Positions 7,890 to 15,173 are shown, counted from the stretch's first letter. The stretch: 18,054 nucleotides of DNA from an uncultured Lachnospira sp. (GCA_934358235.1 CAKRKK010000024.1:1-18054); one strand, 5' to 3'. Numbers and translations: made by a program. The notes: generated from the sequence alone by a model not told the origin.

Positions 7890-7926
7890 ACATAGCTTAT
7901 GCAGCTTAACTGCCTCTAAGCTGTGT
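7890..7926 (+). other. Hairpin in the leader of the response regulator gene
   Basis: Ten continuous base pairs (7890-7899 with 7917-7926, one G-U), a small asymmetric internal loop, then four more pairs (7901-7904 with 7910-7913) around a 5-nt loop. No T-run follows, so it is not a simple terminator; the stem ends 13 nt before the ribosome binding site GGAG (7940-7943). An 11-bp palindrome, ACACTTAGTGT, lies upstream at 7851-7861. The element sits in the 149-bp gap between mutS2 and the regulator and could be a leader structure or processing site. Confidence 0.5.
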
Positions 7927-7948
7927 ATTCCGGCAGATTGGAGAATCT

Positions 7949-8650
7949 ATGGTAGCAAAACAAAGAATACTCATCGTTGATGATGATGAAAATATAGCTG
8001 AGCTTATATCCTTATATCTTACTAAGGAATGTTTTGAAACAAGGATTGTATATGATGGTGAAAGTGCTCTTGATATGCTTCCTGTATTTAAGCCTAACCT
8101 GATATTACTAGATCTTATGCTTCCTGGTATTGACGGCTATCAGGTATGCCGTGAAATCAGAAAGAACAACAATACGCCTATTATTATGCTTTCAGCAAAA
8201 GGAGAAACCTTTGACAAGGTACTCGGCTTAGAGCTTGGTGCTGATGATTATATGATAAAGCCTTTTGAAACTAAGGAGCTTGTCGCCAGGGTTAAAGCTG
8301 TACTAAGGCGTTATCATCTGCCACAGACGGCTGTTACAGAAAGCACCTCTTCTAAATGTGTTACTTATCCTGACCTTGTAGTCAATCTTGATAATTATTC
8401 TGTAACCTACTATAAGAAGCCTGTTGAAATGCCTCCTAAAGAGCTTGAGCTGCTATATTTTCTTGCTTCCGCGCCTAACCAGGTATTCACAAGAGAACAG
8501 CTTCTTGATAACATATGGGGATATGACTATATTGGCGACACACGAACTGTTGATGTCCATATCAAAAGAATTCGTGAAAAGATTAATGACCATGATAAAT
8601 GGGCAATAGAGACAGTATGGGGTATCGGATATAAGTTTGTTACAAGATAA
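7949..8650 (+). CDS. OmpR/PhoB-family response regulator
   Basis: A 233-aa two-domain transcription factor. The receiver domain (about 5-120) has the acidic pair D11-D12, phospho-acceptor D55 in LILLDLMLPG, S82 in MLSAKG and K104 in YMIKPF, all conserved. The winged-helix DNA-binding domain (about 137-232) has the family signature: KELELLYFL, TREQLLDNIWGYDY, RTVDVHIKRIREKI and ETVWGIGYKF. It should bind DNA as a dimer when phosphorylated by the histidine kinase encoded 132 bp downstream. The ATG at 7949 has GGAG 5 nt upstream. The target genes cannot be told from sequence, though the ACACTTAGTGT palindrome in its own leader is a possible autoregulatory site. Confidence 0.95.
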   Translation: MVAKQRILIVDDDENIAELISLYLTKECFETRIVYDGESALDMLPVFKPNLILLDLMLPGIDGYQVCREIRKNNNTPIIMLSAKGETFDKVLGLELGADDYMIKPFETKELVARVKAVLRRYHLPQTAVTESTSSKCVTYPDLVVNLDNYSVTYYKKPVEMPPKELELLYFLASAPNQVFTREQLLDNIWGYDYIGDTRTVDVHIKRIREKINDHDKWAIETVWGIGYKFVTR

Positions 8651-8782
8651 TAAACCATCAGGCATAATATCTACCTATAATAGACAACAATACACATAAT
8701 CCGGACAGTAATCCAGATTAATGTTTCGCGCATCGGGCACAAGCCTGTTATACTCTTGGCCTGCGCAGAAATGAGGATTTCC

Positions 8783-10201
8783 TTGAAATACAATATGCTT
8801 ATAAAACAGATATTTCTGTATATAGCTGTGGCAATAGCTGGCTTCATAGCTGTTACAACTATCTGCTACAAACACGATTACAATAAGCTTTACAATTATT
8901 ACTCTGATACACTATATCAGCAGGCAACCGAAATATCCAGCGAATATGGTACTGACTTTCTTGAAGCTAATCATATGCCTGCAATACGGACAAGCCTTAG
9001 TATAATATCACGGCTTAATGACACACGCATTATGTTTATAAAACCTGATGGAAAGGTTCTTCTTGATACAGGCTATTCAGGAAAAGCCTCCTGTGAGGAT
9101 TGCCTGTATGAGCTTTACGACTTTGATTATGGCAGCCTGAATGGTGAACATTCCAACCTTGGTAACTTCTATGGCATCTTTAACGAAGATGTACTAAGCG
9201 TATATTCTCCTATCATCAGCAGCTTTTCCATAGTTGGCTATGTAGTTATCAATATGCCAGAAAGTACTATTACCAACAGAGTATACCAGACCTTTAACAC
9301 CAACTACATCACTCTGGCTATTGCCATGGTATTGTCCTTATCAATGCTTATACTTTATTTCGTGCATATACACGCTCCTATCAACGAGCTTACTAAGGCT
9401 ACTATTGAGTATGGTAAAGGAAACTTAGCTTATCGTATAACACCAAAGCATAATGACGAAATAGGACGTCTGGCAGCCTCTCTTGATTATATGGCACAGG
9501 AATTAAATGAAATGGATAAGTTCCAGCAGAAGTTTTTATCTAACATATCACATGATTTCCGTTCACCACTTACATCTATTAAGGGTTATCTGGAAGCTAT
9601 TGAAGATGGAACTATTCCTCCTGAAATGATTAATAAATATATCAATATTGTACTTTTTGAAACTGACCGTCTTACTAAGCTTACAAGTAATATACTTACC
9701 CTGAATGAGCTGGATCCTAAAAGCGTACGTCTTGATATAAGCACCTTTGATATTAATTCAATTATAAAACATACTATTGAAACACTGGAGGGTACCTGCA
9801 AGAAAAAGAATATCAAGTTCAGCCTTACCTTTGCCGGAAATACCGAATATGTGCGTGCAGATAAACAGAAAATACAACAGGTTATATATAATCTTATAGA
9901 CAATGCTATTAAGTTCAGCCACGATAATTCCTTTATATACGTAACTATTAAGGAAAAAGGCGACAAGGCACAGATATCCATCAAGGATACCGGCTGTGGT
10001 ATTGCCAAAGAAGAGCTTGATAAAGTATGGGATCGCTTTTACAAGTCAGATGCCTCAAGAGGCCGCGACAAGAAAGGCTCTGGTCTTGGACTTTCCATTA
10101 CTAAAGAAATCATACAGGCTCACGAGGAGCATATTGATGTTATAAGCACCAAAGATGTTGGTACTGAATTCATATTCACACTTCCACTTGATAAGGGCTG
10201 A
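8783..10201 (+). CDS. Membrane sensor histidine kinase (HAMP-HisKA-HATPase)
   Basis: A 472-aa partner of the upstream response regulator. Numbering from the chosen start: TM1 about 5-28, an extracytoplasmic sensor region about 29-172 with a CEDC cysteine pair at 104-107, TM2 about 175-194, and HAMP about 195-248. The HisKA box has the phosphorylated H257 in FLSNISHDFRSPL. The ATPase domain has N box QVIYNLIDNAIKFS, G1 DTGCGIA, an F-box-like WDRFYKSD and G2 GSGLGLSI. The open frame extends to a TTG at 8756 and an ATG at 8771, but neither has a ribosome binding site. GAGG at 8773-8776 lies 6 nt before the TTG at 8783, which gives MKYNMLIKQIFLY. An ATG at 8795 is another possibility. The signal sensed is unknown. 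Confidence 0.93.
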   Translation: MKYNMLIKQIFLYIAVAIAGFIAVTTICYKHDYNKLYNYYSDTLYQQATEISSEYGTDFLEANHMPAIRTSLSIISRLNDTRIMFIKPDGKVLLDTGYSGKASCEDCLYELYDFDYGSLNGEHSNLGNFYGIFNEDVLSVYSPIISSFSIVGYVVINMPESTITNRVYQTFNTNYITLAIAMVLSLSMLILYFVHIHAPINELTKATIEYGKGNLAYRITPKHNDEIGRLAASLDYMAQELNEMDKFQQKFLSNISHDFRSPLTSIKGYLEAIEDGTIPPEMINKYINIVLFETDRLTKLTSNILTLNELDPKSVRLDISTFDINSIIKHTIETLEGTCKKKNIKFSLTFAGNTEYVRADKQKIQQVIYNLIDNAIKFSHDNSFIYVTIKEKGDKAQISIKDTGCGIAKEELDKVWDRFYKSDASRGRDKKGSGLGLSITKEIIQAHEEHIDVISTKDVGTEFIFTLPLDKG

Positions 10202-10263
10202 TTGTTGTTTAATTCACTTATCATATCATATGCTAAATATATTGCAGATAACTTTAAGAGATA

Positions 10264-10401
10264 AAAATAGCTTCTAATATATCAGCGTCAGGCACGCTCC
10301 CGCTACTATCCGCACGTAGTGGACACTAAGGCGCTAAAAAACATCGCCTAAGTGCCAACGTGCTCCAAGTACCTGACTAACGATATATTAGAAGCTATTT
10401 T
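10264..10401. repeat. 138-nt structured palindromic element between convergent genes
   Basis: The ends form a perfect 20-bp inverted repeat (10264-10283 with 10382-10401), AT-rich, with T-runs following the stem on both strands. Inside, GTCAGG (10287-10292) pairs with CCTGAC (10372-10377), and CACG (10293-10296) with CGTG (10359-10362). Two hairpins follow: 10300-10306 with 10316-10322 (7 bp, one G-U), and 10324-10333 with 10345-10354 (9 of 10). The 98-nt interior is 54% G+C (53 of 98), well above its surroundings. It lies between the histidine kinase stop and trmL, which converge. It may be a bidirectional terminator carrying a large branched cap, a mobile structured repeat (MITE or REP-like), or a small RNA. 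No open frame of note. Confidence 0.8.
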
Positions 10402-10416
10402 ATTACACCCGTTAAC

Positions 10417-10445
10417 TTAATGTCACAATGTACTTTTGACATTAA
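10417..10445. other. Second hairpin downstream of trmL
   Basis: A perfect 9-bp inverted repeat (TTAATGTCA at 10417-10425, TGACATTAA at 10437-10445) with an 11-nt loop lies 15 bp from the large palindromic element. It is AT-rich and not followed by a T-run on either strand, so it is not a canonical terminator. It could help stop trmL transcription or be a protein-binding palindrome. Confidence 0.4.
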
Positions 10446-10497
10446 CATTATGATAAATGAGTTACTACAACAAAAAAACACACAGTTAGTAGTACAG

Positions 10498-10998
10498 CTA
10501 CTCATCCTTCCAATGAAGCTTATGAAGCTGTCCGTTAAGGCTCATATCCTTAAACCCATGCTGTCTTAATGCCTCATAGGCAACTATAGCAACTGAATTG
10601 GAAAGATTTAGTGATCTTATATCGCCTATCATTGGTATTCTTATACAGGTATCCTCGTTATCTACAAGTATACTCTCCGGAATACCTGCACTTTCTTTTC
10701 CAAACATAATATAGCAGTCATCCTCATAATCCACATCTGCATATGTCTTATGTGCTTTAGTTGTCGCCATATATATCTTTGCATCAGGATTCCTTTCCAG
10801 AAAATCCTGATAATCATTGTATACCGTCACATCTAGTTTATCCCAGTAATCCAGCCCGGCCCTTTTTACCATCTTATCATTGATGCAAAAGCCAAGCGGC
10901 TCTATAAGATGTAATCTTGCACCTGTTGCTACACAGGTTCTTCCTATGTTTCCTGTATTAGCCGGCATCTCTGGTTCGTGTAATACTATATTAAGCAT
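10498..10998 (-). CDS. trmL: tRNA (cytidine(34)-2'-O)-methyltransferase TrmL
   Basis: A 166-aa SPOUT (trefoil-knot) methyltransferase that modifies the wobble ribose of tRNA-Leu species. Full family length. Visible motifs: the N-terminal HEPEMPANTGNIGRTC (7-22), LIEPLGF (31-37), the FGKESAGIPE loop (99-108), and the knot and SAM-binding IPMIGDIRSLNLSNSVAI (121-138), with the usual short C-terminal LHW tail. The ATG at 10998 has GGAG 5 nt upstream. It follows cheX by 48 bp on the same strand and is probably the last gene of that transcript; downstream lie two hairpins. The function is housekeeping tRNA modification, so its association with cheX is likely positional. Confidence 0.95.
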   Translation of the reverse strand: MLNIVLHEPEMPANTGNIGRTCVATGARLHLIEPLGFCINDKMVKRAGLDYWDKLDVTVYNDYQDFLERNPDAKIYMATTKAHKTYADVDYEDDCYIMFGKESAGIPESILVDNEDTCIRIPMIGDIRSLNLSNSVAIVAYEALRQHGFKDMSLNGQLHKLHWKDE

Positions 10999-11046
10999 AT
11001 TAACTCCATATCTTTCTGTTAAAATATATGTAATAGTCCGTATAAT

Positions 11047-11520
11047 CTATTCAGTCTTAATAGCTATATCTATCTCTAGTGATATTCCATCTCCTGCCTG
11101 TATTGGCACACATATATTCTGTGCATAGGTCTGTTTTATCGTCATAGAGCCCTGACAGACTGTTGGAGGTGTTATATCAATAACGATTCCCTTGGTTGAA
11201 AATATTGTTGCTGCATTACCCATAATCATATTTCCAAGCTCACTTATTGCACTTGTAGCCATAGCATCAAGCTCAGCAACAGGCATTCCCATCATCATCT
11301 TAGAGGCAACCTTAAGTGCATTCGCATATGAAAATGCCATCATAACCTGGCCCTTCATCTCACCAGTTATACCTATCAGTATAGCAACGGCTTCCTCCTC
11401 GAATTCAGTTGCCTTCACATATGGTTTGCCTATACTCATCTCTGTCTGGCATATATCCTTCATTATACTTGTTGTTGCCATAAGAAACGGATTAATAATA
11501 TCTGCACTTATCCCTGCCAT
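11047..11520 (-). CDS. cheX: CheX-type CheY-P phosphatase
   Basis: A 157-aa CheC/CheX/FliY-family protein. The phosphatase signature is present once: SAISELGN (90-97), with catalytic E94 and N97, followed by prolines at 118-119 at the family's usual distance. The single helix motif and the length fit CheX better than CheC, which has two. CheX dephosphorylates CheY-P to end chemotactic signals. The ATG at 11520 has a strong GGAGG 9 nt upstream. No other chemotaxis or flagellar gene is in the window, so it may serve a distant system or act on another receiver domain. It lies 72 bp after the aminotransferase; that gap contains a tandem TATAGATAAG and no obvious terminator. Confidence 0.85.
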   Translation of the reverse strand: MAGISADIINPFLMATTSIMKDICQTEMSIGKPYVKATEFEEEAVAILIGITGEMKGQVMMAFSYANALKVASKMMMGMPVAELDAMATSAISELGNMIMGNAATIFSTKGIVIDITPPTVCQGSMTIKQTYAQNICVPIQAGDGISLEIDIAIKTE

Positions 11521-11592
11521 GCTCTTGTACCTCCTTCTTGATATATGACTGACCGTTATTTTAAGATATTTATACTCTTATCTATAACTTAT

Positions 11593-12753
11593 CTATAATT
11601 TTTCTATAAAATTCTTTATTCGCTTTAAGCCTTCCTTAAGGCTTTCAAGTGAATAGGCATAAGATATTCTTACAAAGCCCTCACCACTTGCGCCAAATGC
11701 AGTTCCCGGAACAACCGCCAGCTTCTGGTCTTCCAGCAATCTTGTAGCGAATTCTTCCGAGCTCATTCCAAATTTCTTAATAGAAGGGAATATATAGAAT
11801 GCCCCAAACGGTTCAAAACAATCTATTCCCATCTGTCTTAGCTCGTGGACAAGATATCTTCTTCTTTGATCATATGCCGTTACCATCTTTTCCACTTCCA
11901 TATCACAGTTCTTAAGTGCCTCTACCGCTGCAAACTGGCTGTTAGTAGGTGCACACATAATTGCATACTGATGGAGCTTTATCATCTGCTTTATAATATA
12001 ATCTGGTCCGCATGCATATCCTAATCTCCAGCCTGTCATAGCAAATGCCTTGGAAAAACCATTAATCATAATCGTTCTTTCCTTCATTCCAGGAAGGCTT
12101 GCTATTGAACAATGTCTGTTGTCACCATATGTAAGCTCAGAGTATATCTCATCTGAAATAACATACAGATCCTTCTCAATAATAACAGGCACAAGCTCCA
12201 TAAGCTCTTCTCTTGTCATAATTGCACCTGTTGGATTATTAGGGAATGGCATAATAAGAATCTTTGTCTTATCTGTTATATGCTCTAAAAGCTCTTCCTT
12301 TGTCAGCTTGAACTGATTCTCCTCCTTAAGGTTAACAAACACAGGTACTGCATCTGCCATAACCGCACATGGAAGGTAAGAAACGTAACTTGGCTGTGGA
12401 ATAATAACTTCATCTCCCGGATCTACCATACATCTTAAAGCTATGTCTATCGCTTCACTGCCGCCTACTGTAACAAGTGTTTCCTTGACAGGATTATATT
12501 CTACATCATACTTTCTTGCCACATAGCTGCAGATTTCTTCTCTTAACTCCTTAAGTCCGGCGTTAGAGGTATAAAAGGTTCTTCCTTTTTCAAGGGCATA
12601 TATGCCCTCCTCTCTTACATTCCATGGTGTATCGAAATCTGGTTCTCCAACACCAAGTGAAATAGCATCCGGAATCTCACTTACAACATCAAAGAACTTT
12701 CTGATTCCAGATGGCTGGATATCAACTATCTTCTTAGATAAAGCGTTTCTCAT
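11593..12753 (-). CDS. Class I/II PLP-dependent aminotransferase
   Basis: A 386-aa fold-type I aminotransferase. Key residues: Y61 in the FYTSNAGL stretch, cofactor-contacting GGSEA (97-101), N173 in PNNPTG, D201 and Y204 in SDEIYSEL, Schiff-base K235 in NGFSKAFAMTGWR, and the carboxylate-binding R362 in FVRISYA. It groups by motif with aspartate, aromatic or PatA-like aminotransferases; the amino donor cannot be fixed. Its ATG (12751-12753) overlaps the lrp stop as ATGA, so translation is probably coupled, and AAGGATG within the lrp end may be its ribosome binding site. Lrp/AsnC regulators next to aminotransferases usually control them in response to amino acids; that is inference here. Confidence 0.93.
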   Translation of the reverse strand: MRNALSKKIVDIQPSGIRKFFDVVSEIPDAISLGVGEPDFDTPWNVREEGIYALEKGRTFYTSNAGLKELREEICSYVARKYDVEYNPVKETLVTVGGSEAIDIALRCMVDPGDEVIIPQPSYVSYLPCAVMADAVPVFVNLKEENQFKLTKEELLEHITDKTKILIMPFPNNPTGAIMTREELMELVPVIIEKDLYVISDEIYSELTYGDNRHCSIASLPGMKERTIMINGFSKAFAMTGWRLGYACGPDYIIKQMIKLHQYAIMCAPTNSQFAAVEALKNCDMEVEKMVTAYDQRRRYLVHELRQMGIDCFEPFGAFYIFPSIKKFGMSSEEFATRLLEDQKLAVVPGTAFGASGEGFVRISYAYSLESLKEGLKRIKNFIEKL

Positions 12754-13232
12754 GGTGTCACCAACATCCTTTCGTCTTTATATTCTTCGTCTAATACAGT
12801 TCCATAATCCTTATACTTCTTAAGTACAAAATGTGTCGATGTACTTAATACTGAATCAAGTGGTGCCAGCTTTGCAGCAACAAACTGTGCAACTGACTTC
12901 ATAGTCTTACCCTCAATTATAACTGTAAAATCGAAGCCTCCAGACATAAGATATACTGATGTCACTTCATCATACTTATATATAGTTTCAGCTATACTGT
13001 CAAATCCAAGCCCTCTCTGAGGTGTTACCTTTACCTCTATAAGTGCTGTGACCTTTTCTTCACCTGTTTTATCCCAGTTAATAAGGGTATTATAACCACA
13101 TATGATATGTTCCTTTTCCATGTCGGCGATTTCATTCGCGACCTCATGCTCCGCGGCTCCAAGCATAACCGCCATATCGTGAATGTCTATTCTTGCATTC
13201 TTTTCTAACAAGTTAAGGATTTTCTCTCTCAT
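12750..13232 (-). CDS. Lrp/AsnC-family transcriptional regulator
   Basis: A 160-aa regulator. An N-terminal winged helix-turn-helix (about 1-50, ILNLLEKNARIDIHDMAVMLG) is followed by a RAM ligand-binding and oligomerisation domain (about 62-138) with VTALIEVKVTP, VTSVYLMSGGFDFTVIIEG and STSTHFVLKKYK. Such proteins bind amino acids and form dimers to octamers. The frame opens at an ATG at 13250, but AAAGGG lies 9 nt before the ATG at 13232, which gives the family-typical MREKILNLLEKNARID, so 13232 is preferred. It sits between the PurM-like gene (27 bp upstream) and the aminotransferase (4-bp ATGA overlap), which are its likely local targets. Confidence 0.92.
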   Translation of the reverse strand: MREKILNLLEKNARIDIHDMAVMLGAAEHEVANEIADMEKEHIICGYNTLINWDKTGEEKVTALIEVKVTPQRGLGFDSIAETIYKYDEVTSVYLMSGGFDFTVIIEGKTMKSVAQFVAAKLAPLDSVLSTSTHFVLKKYKDYGTVLDEEYKDERMLVTP

Positions 13233-13259
13233 ATCATCATACCCTTTCATTAATCATTA

Positions 13260-14210
13260 TTACTCATCAATCCCGTATAGTGCATCCTGCTTTGGAAGCT
13301 CAAGAAATCTTTCTTCATCCCGGTTACGCAATATTTTCTGATTTCCCTTAGTTATTCTTCCTATAACGCAAGCCTCTATATTATGGTTGTTAAGTACATC
13401 TATAATATCACAATCCTGTTGTGATGTCATTAACAAACAGCCCATTGATTCAAGCTCATATGGATTTATATTAAACAGCTCACATATTTCTATTATTTCC
13501 TGTTTTACCTGGATACTTCTTATATCCACCTCAAGACCTGTATGCCCATATTCACACATATCCCATAATGCACCTAATATGCCTCCCTCAGATACATCAT
13601 GCATATAACAGCTTATGTTATTTTCTCTTAATATATTCACAATATTGCCAATATACAACTCTTCATCGCTGCCGTAGGCTTCTGCAATATAATCCCTGCT
13701 ATATACTTCACCAGCTCTGTCCGAATACCTGTCTATAAGCTGTCTTACCCCGCTTAAGCCTATGTATCCGGTCATTATAATACTTTGCCCCGGTGCTATG
13801 GCTGCTCTTTTCTGCTTTCGTACTCCTGCTGCCGTTACAGTAACTACCGGAGCTGACACGCTGCTGCTTACTGTTGTATGTCCTCCTGTAACAGGCACTC
13901 CTGTTACCGCCACCTGTCTTGTAAGCCCTGCTATAACTTCCCTGAGGCGTATTTCCCGTGCTTCCTCATTCATAACTATACAGTCACTTACTCCTAACGG
14001 TACCCCGCCTGCTGCATATATATTATTAACAGCCTTAATCAATGGCATATAACCACAGGCAGACGCTGTAAGAAGCTCCATATCCTCAAGCTTTATTCCG
14101 CCTGCATCCTGCCCTATATCAAGCCTTTCTACCTGTGTTGTACGAACTGTATTAACTGGCTTTAATACTGCTCTTGAAAGAATTGTATCCGATACCTTAC
14201 CAGCCTTCAT
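13260..14210 (-). CDS. AIR synthase (PurM)/HypE-superfamily protein of unknown substrate
   Basis: A 316-aa protein of the PurM/HypE/SelD/ThiL ATP-binding superfamily. The N-terminal half has IGQDAGGI (32-39), a counterpart of the family's GDDA loop, then AAGGVPLGVSD and VTGGHTTVSSSVSAPVVTVTAAG. The C-terminal half has MHDVSEGGILGALWD, the hallmark of the second domain, and ESMGCLLMT. HypE carries a C-terminal cysteine that takes the carbamoyl/cyano group; this protein ends YGIDE with no cysteine, and no hyp or hydrogenase gene is near, so it is not a true HypE. It probably phosphorylates or activates an unknown small molecule. The ATG at 14210 has GAGG 5 nt upstream. lrp follows 27 bp later. 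No good promoter is visible in 14211-14363. Confidence 0.82.
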   Translation of the reverse strand: MKAGKVSDTILSRAVLKPVNTVRTTQVERLDIGQDAGGIKLEDMELLTASACGYMPLIKAVNNIYAAGGVPLGVSDCIVMNEEAREIRLREVIAGLTRQVAVTGVPVTGGHTTVSSSVSAPVVTVTAAGVRKQKRAAIAPGQSIIMTGYIGLSGVRQLIDRYSDRAGEVYSRDYIAEAYGSDEELYIGNIVNILRENNISCYMHDVSEGGILGALWDMCEYGHTGLEVDIRSIQVKQEIIEICELFNINPYELESMGCLLMTSQQDCDIIDVLNNHNIEACVIGRITKGNQKILRNRDEERFLELPKQDALYGIDE

Positions 14211-14363
14211 TTCATCCTCATTTCTTTGCTAACCTATATGCTGTATTACCCACAGCCACTTTATATCTTATATCCTGACACAAAGCTGCTGATTTCATAC
14301 TGCATAATCACAACTTTTTCACTTGCACATATATCTATTTACATCTATACTATGATGTGAGTG

Positions 14364-14471
14364 TCAGATAAATGCTGATACTGCCATTGGAAGTACCATA
14401 GCTGCAACAAGAATGACCACTATAACAGCAGCAACTATTCTTTTAGTTTTGTTATTCTTTAAATTAATCAT
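14364..14471 (-). CDS. 35-aa single-pass membrane peptide
   Basis: A short open frame with a basic N-terminus (MINLKNNKTKR) and one hydrophobic helix (about 12-30, IVAAVIVVILVAAMVLPMAV) ending SAFI. GAGG lies 5 nt upstream of the ATG at 14471, and a good minus-strand promoter lies at 14527-14555, so it is likely expressed. It could be a membrane microprotein, or a signal-peptide-like remnant of a larger protein, but the stop is clean and no coding frame continues after it. It diverges from the helical-repeat membrane protein gene with 36 bp between starts. I do not recognise a named family. Confidence 0.65.
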   Translation of the reverse strand: MINLKNNKTKRIVAAVIVVILVAAMVLPMAVSAFI

Positions 14472-14507
14472 GATAACCTCATTTCTGCATACACCAAGGA
14501 GATTAAT

Positions 14508-15125
14508 ATGCGTTTTATATTGCCTTATTTTATAATAATATTAGTAGTAATTCAACTTTATCTTAAAAAAAGCGATACTTCACAGAAAAATAAACTGAAT
14601 CAGTTTCTAGAACGTGAACGAAAGGCTAACACCACAAGAAAAAAAGACTTAACTGGTCTTAATTATATTAAGTGGGACGAAGCACTTCCCATCAAAGCTG
14701 ACAATCCTTTATTATCAGATATTCTTGATAATATACCAGAGGCGGCAACAGCCTATGAAACAGTTATGTCTTTAAGAACCGCACCTATGGTCAATCTTAT
14801 AGAATATTCTAATACTGACCTTAAGTTAAAGTATGGCGTTGCTAACCTTGAGCTTCTTACTGAATATGAGAACAACTATACTGAACTCATTAAAAGCCTT
14901 GCCGTTCTTGGGCACAGCCTTATAGAACACAACGATACAGCCGATGCCGTATCCTATCTTGAATACAGCCTTCGCATAGGCTCAGATATACGCCAGGTCT
15001 ATTCAGATTTAAAGGACATTTATACAAGCCAGAACAATACTGCTTCTCTTAATAAGCTGAAGCAATATGGCTCACTTGTTAAATCAGTTAATAAAGAAGC
15101 CATCCAAAGCATACTGGACAATTAG
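14508..15125 (+). CDS. Membrane-anchored helical (TPR-like) repeat protein, function unknown
   Basis: A 205-aa protein with an N-terminal uncleaved signal anchor (about 3-19, FILPYFIIILVVIQLYL) and a charged linker (about 20-47). A conserved-looking segment, LTGLNYIKWDEALPI, spans about 48-62. The C-terminal part is all alpha-helical (about 95-200), including NLELLTEYENNYTELIKSLAVLGHSLIEHNDTADAVSYLEYSLRIG-type pairs, read here in pieces as TPR-like helices. The alternation of small and aromatic residues resembles one or two degenerate tetratricopeptide repeats, suggesting a protein-binding role at the membrane. The ATG at 14508 has AAGGAG 6 nt upstream. It is monocistronic: a strong terminator starts 48 bp after its stop. 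No named family recognised. Confidence 0.75.
   Translation: MRFILPYFIIILVVIQLYLKKSDTSQKNKLNQFLERERKANTTRKKDLTGLNYIKWDEALPIKADNPLLSDILDNIPEAATAYETVMSLRTAPMVNLIEYSNTDLKLKYGVANLELLTEYENNYTELIKSLAVLGHSLIEHNDTADAVSYLEYSLRIGSDIRQVYSDLKDIYTSQNNTASLNKLKQYGSLVKSVNKEAIQSILDN
14527..14555 (-). promoter_or_regulatory. Promoter of the 35-aa membrane peptide, inside the divergent gene
   Basis: On the minus strand TTGAAT (14550-14555), a 17-nt spacer, then TAAAAT (14527-14532, 5 of 6 to consensus). Transcription would start near 14520, giving a leader of about 49 nt with the GAGG site. It lies within the first 16 codons of the plus-strand repeat-protein gene, so expression of the two genes may interfere. 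Confidence 0.5.
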
Positions 15126-15173
15126 GAATATTGTTAAACCTATAATCTGATATATTATTTAATAGCAGAAGCT

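Noticed and set aside
8728..8766. Hairpin GCGCA/TGCGC in the regulator-kinase gap
   Set aside because: Only 5 bp with a long loop and no T-run; too weak to call.
9586..10008. 140-codon minus-strand open frame inside the histidine kinase gene
   Set aside because: Antisense of the HisKA/HATPase region; serine-leucine-rich shadow without a ribosome binding site.
10264..10401. Integron attC site
   Set aside because: The ends are a perfect AT-rich 20-bp repeat without the GTTRRRY/RYYYAAC core sites, and no integrase or cassette is nearby.
10264..10401. Riboswitch
   Set aside because: It lies downstream of two convergent genes rather than in a 5' leader, and I recognise no known aptamer core.
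14211..14363. Leader regulatory RNA upstream of the PurM-like gene
   Set aside because: Only a weak 5-bp hairpin (ACATC/GATGT) after the 35-aa peptide; no terminator, aptamer or convincing promoter seen.
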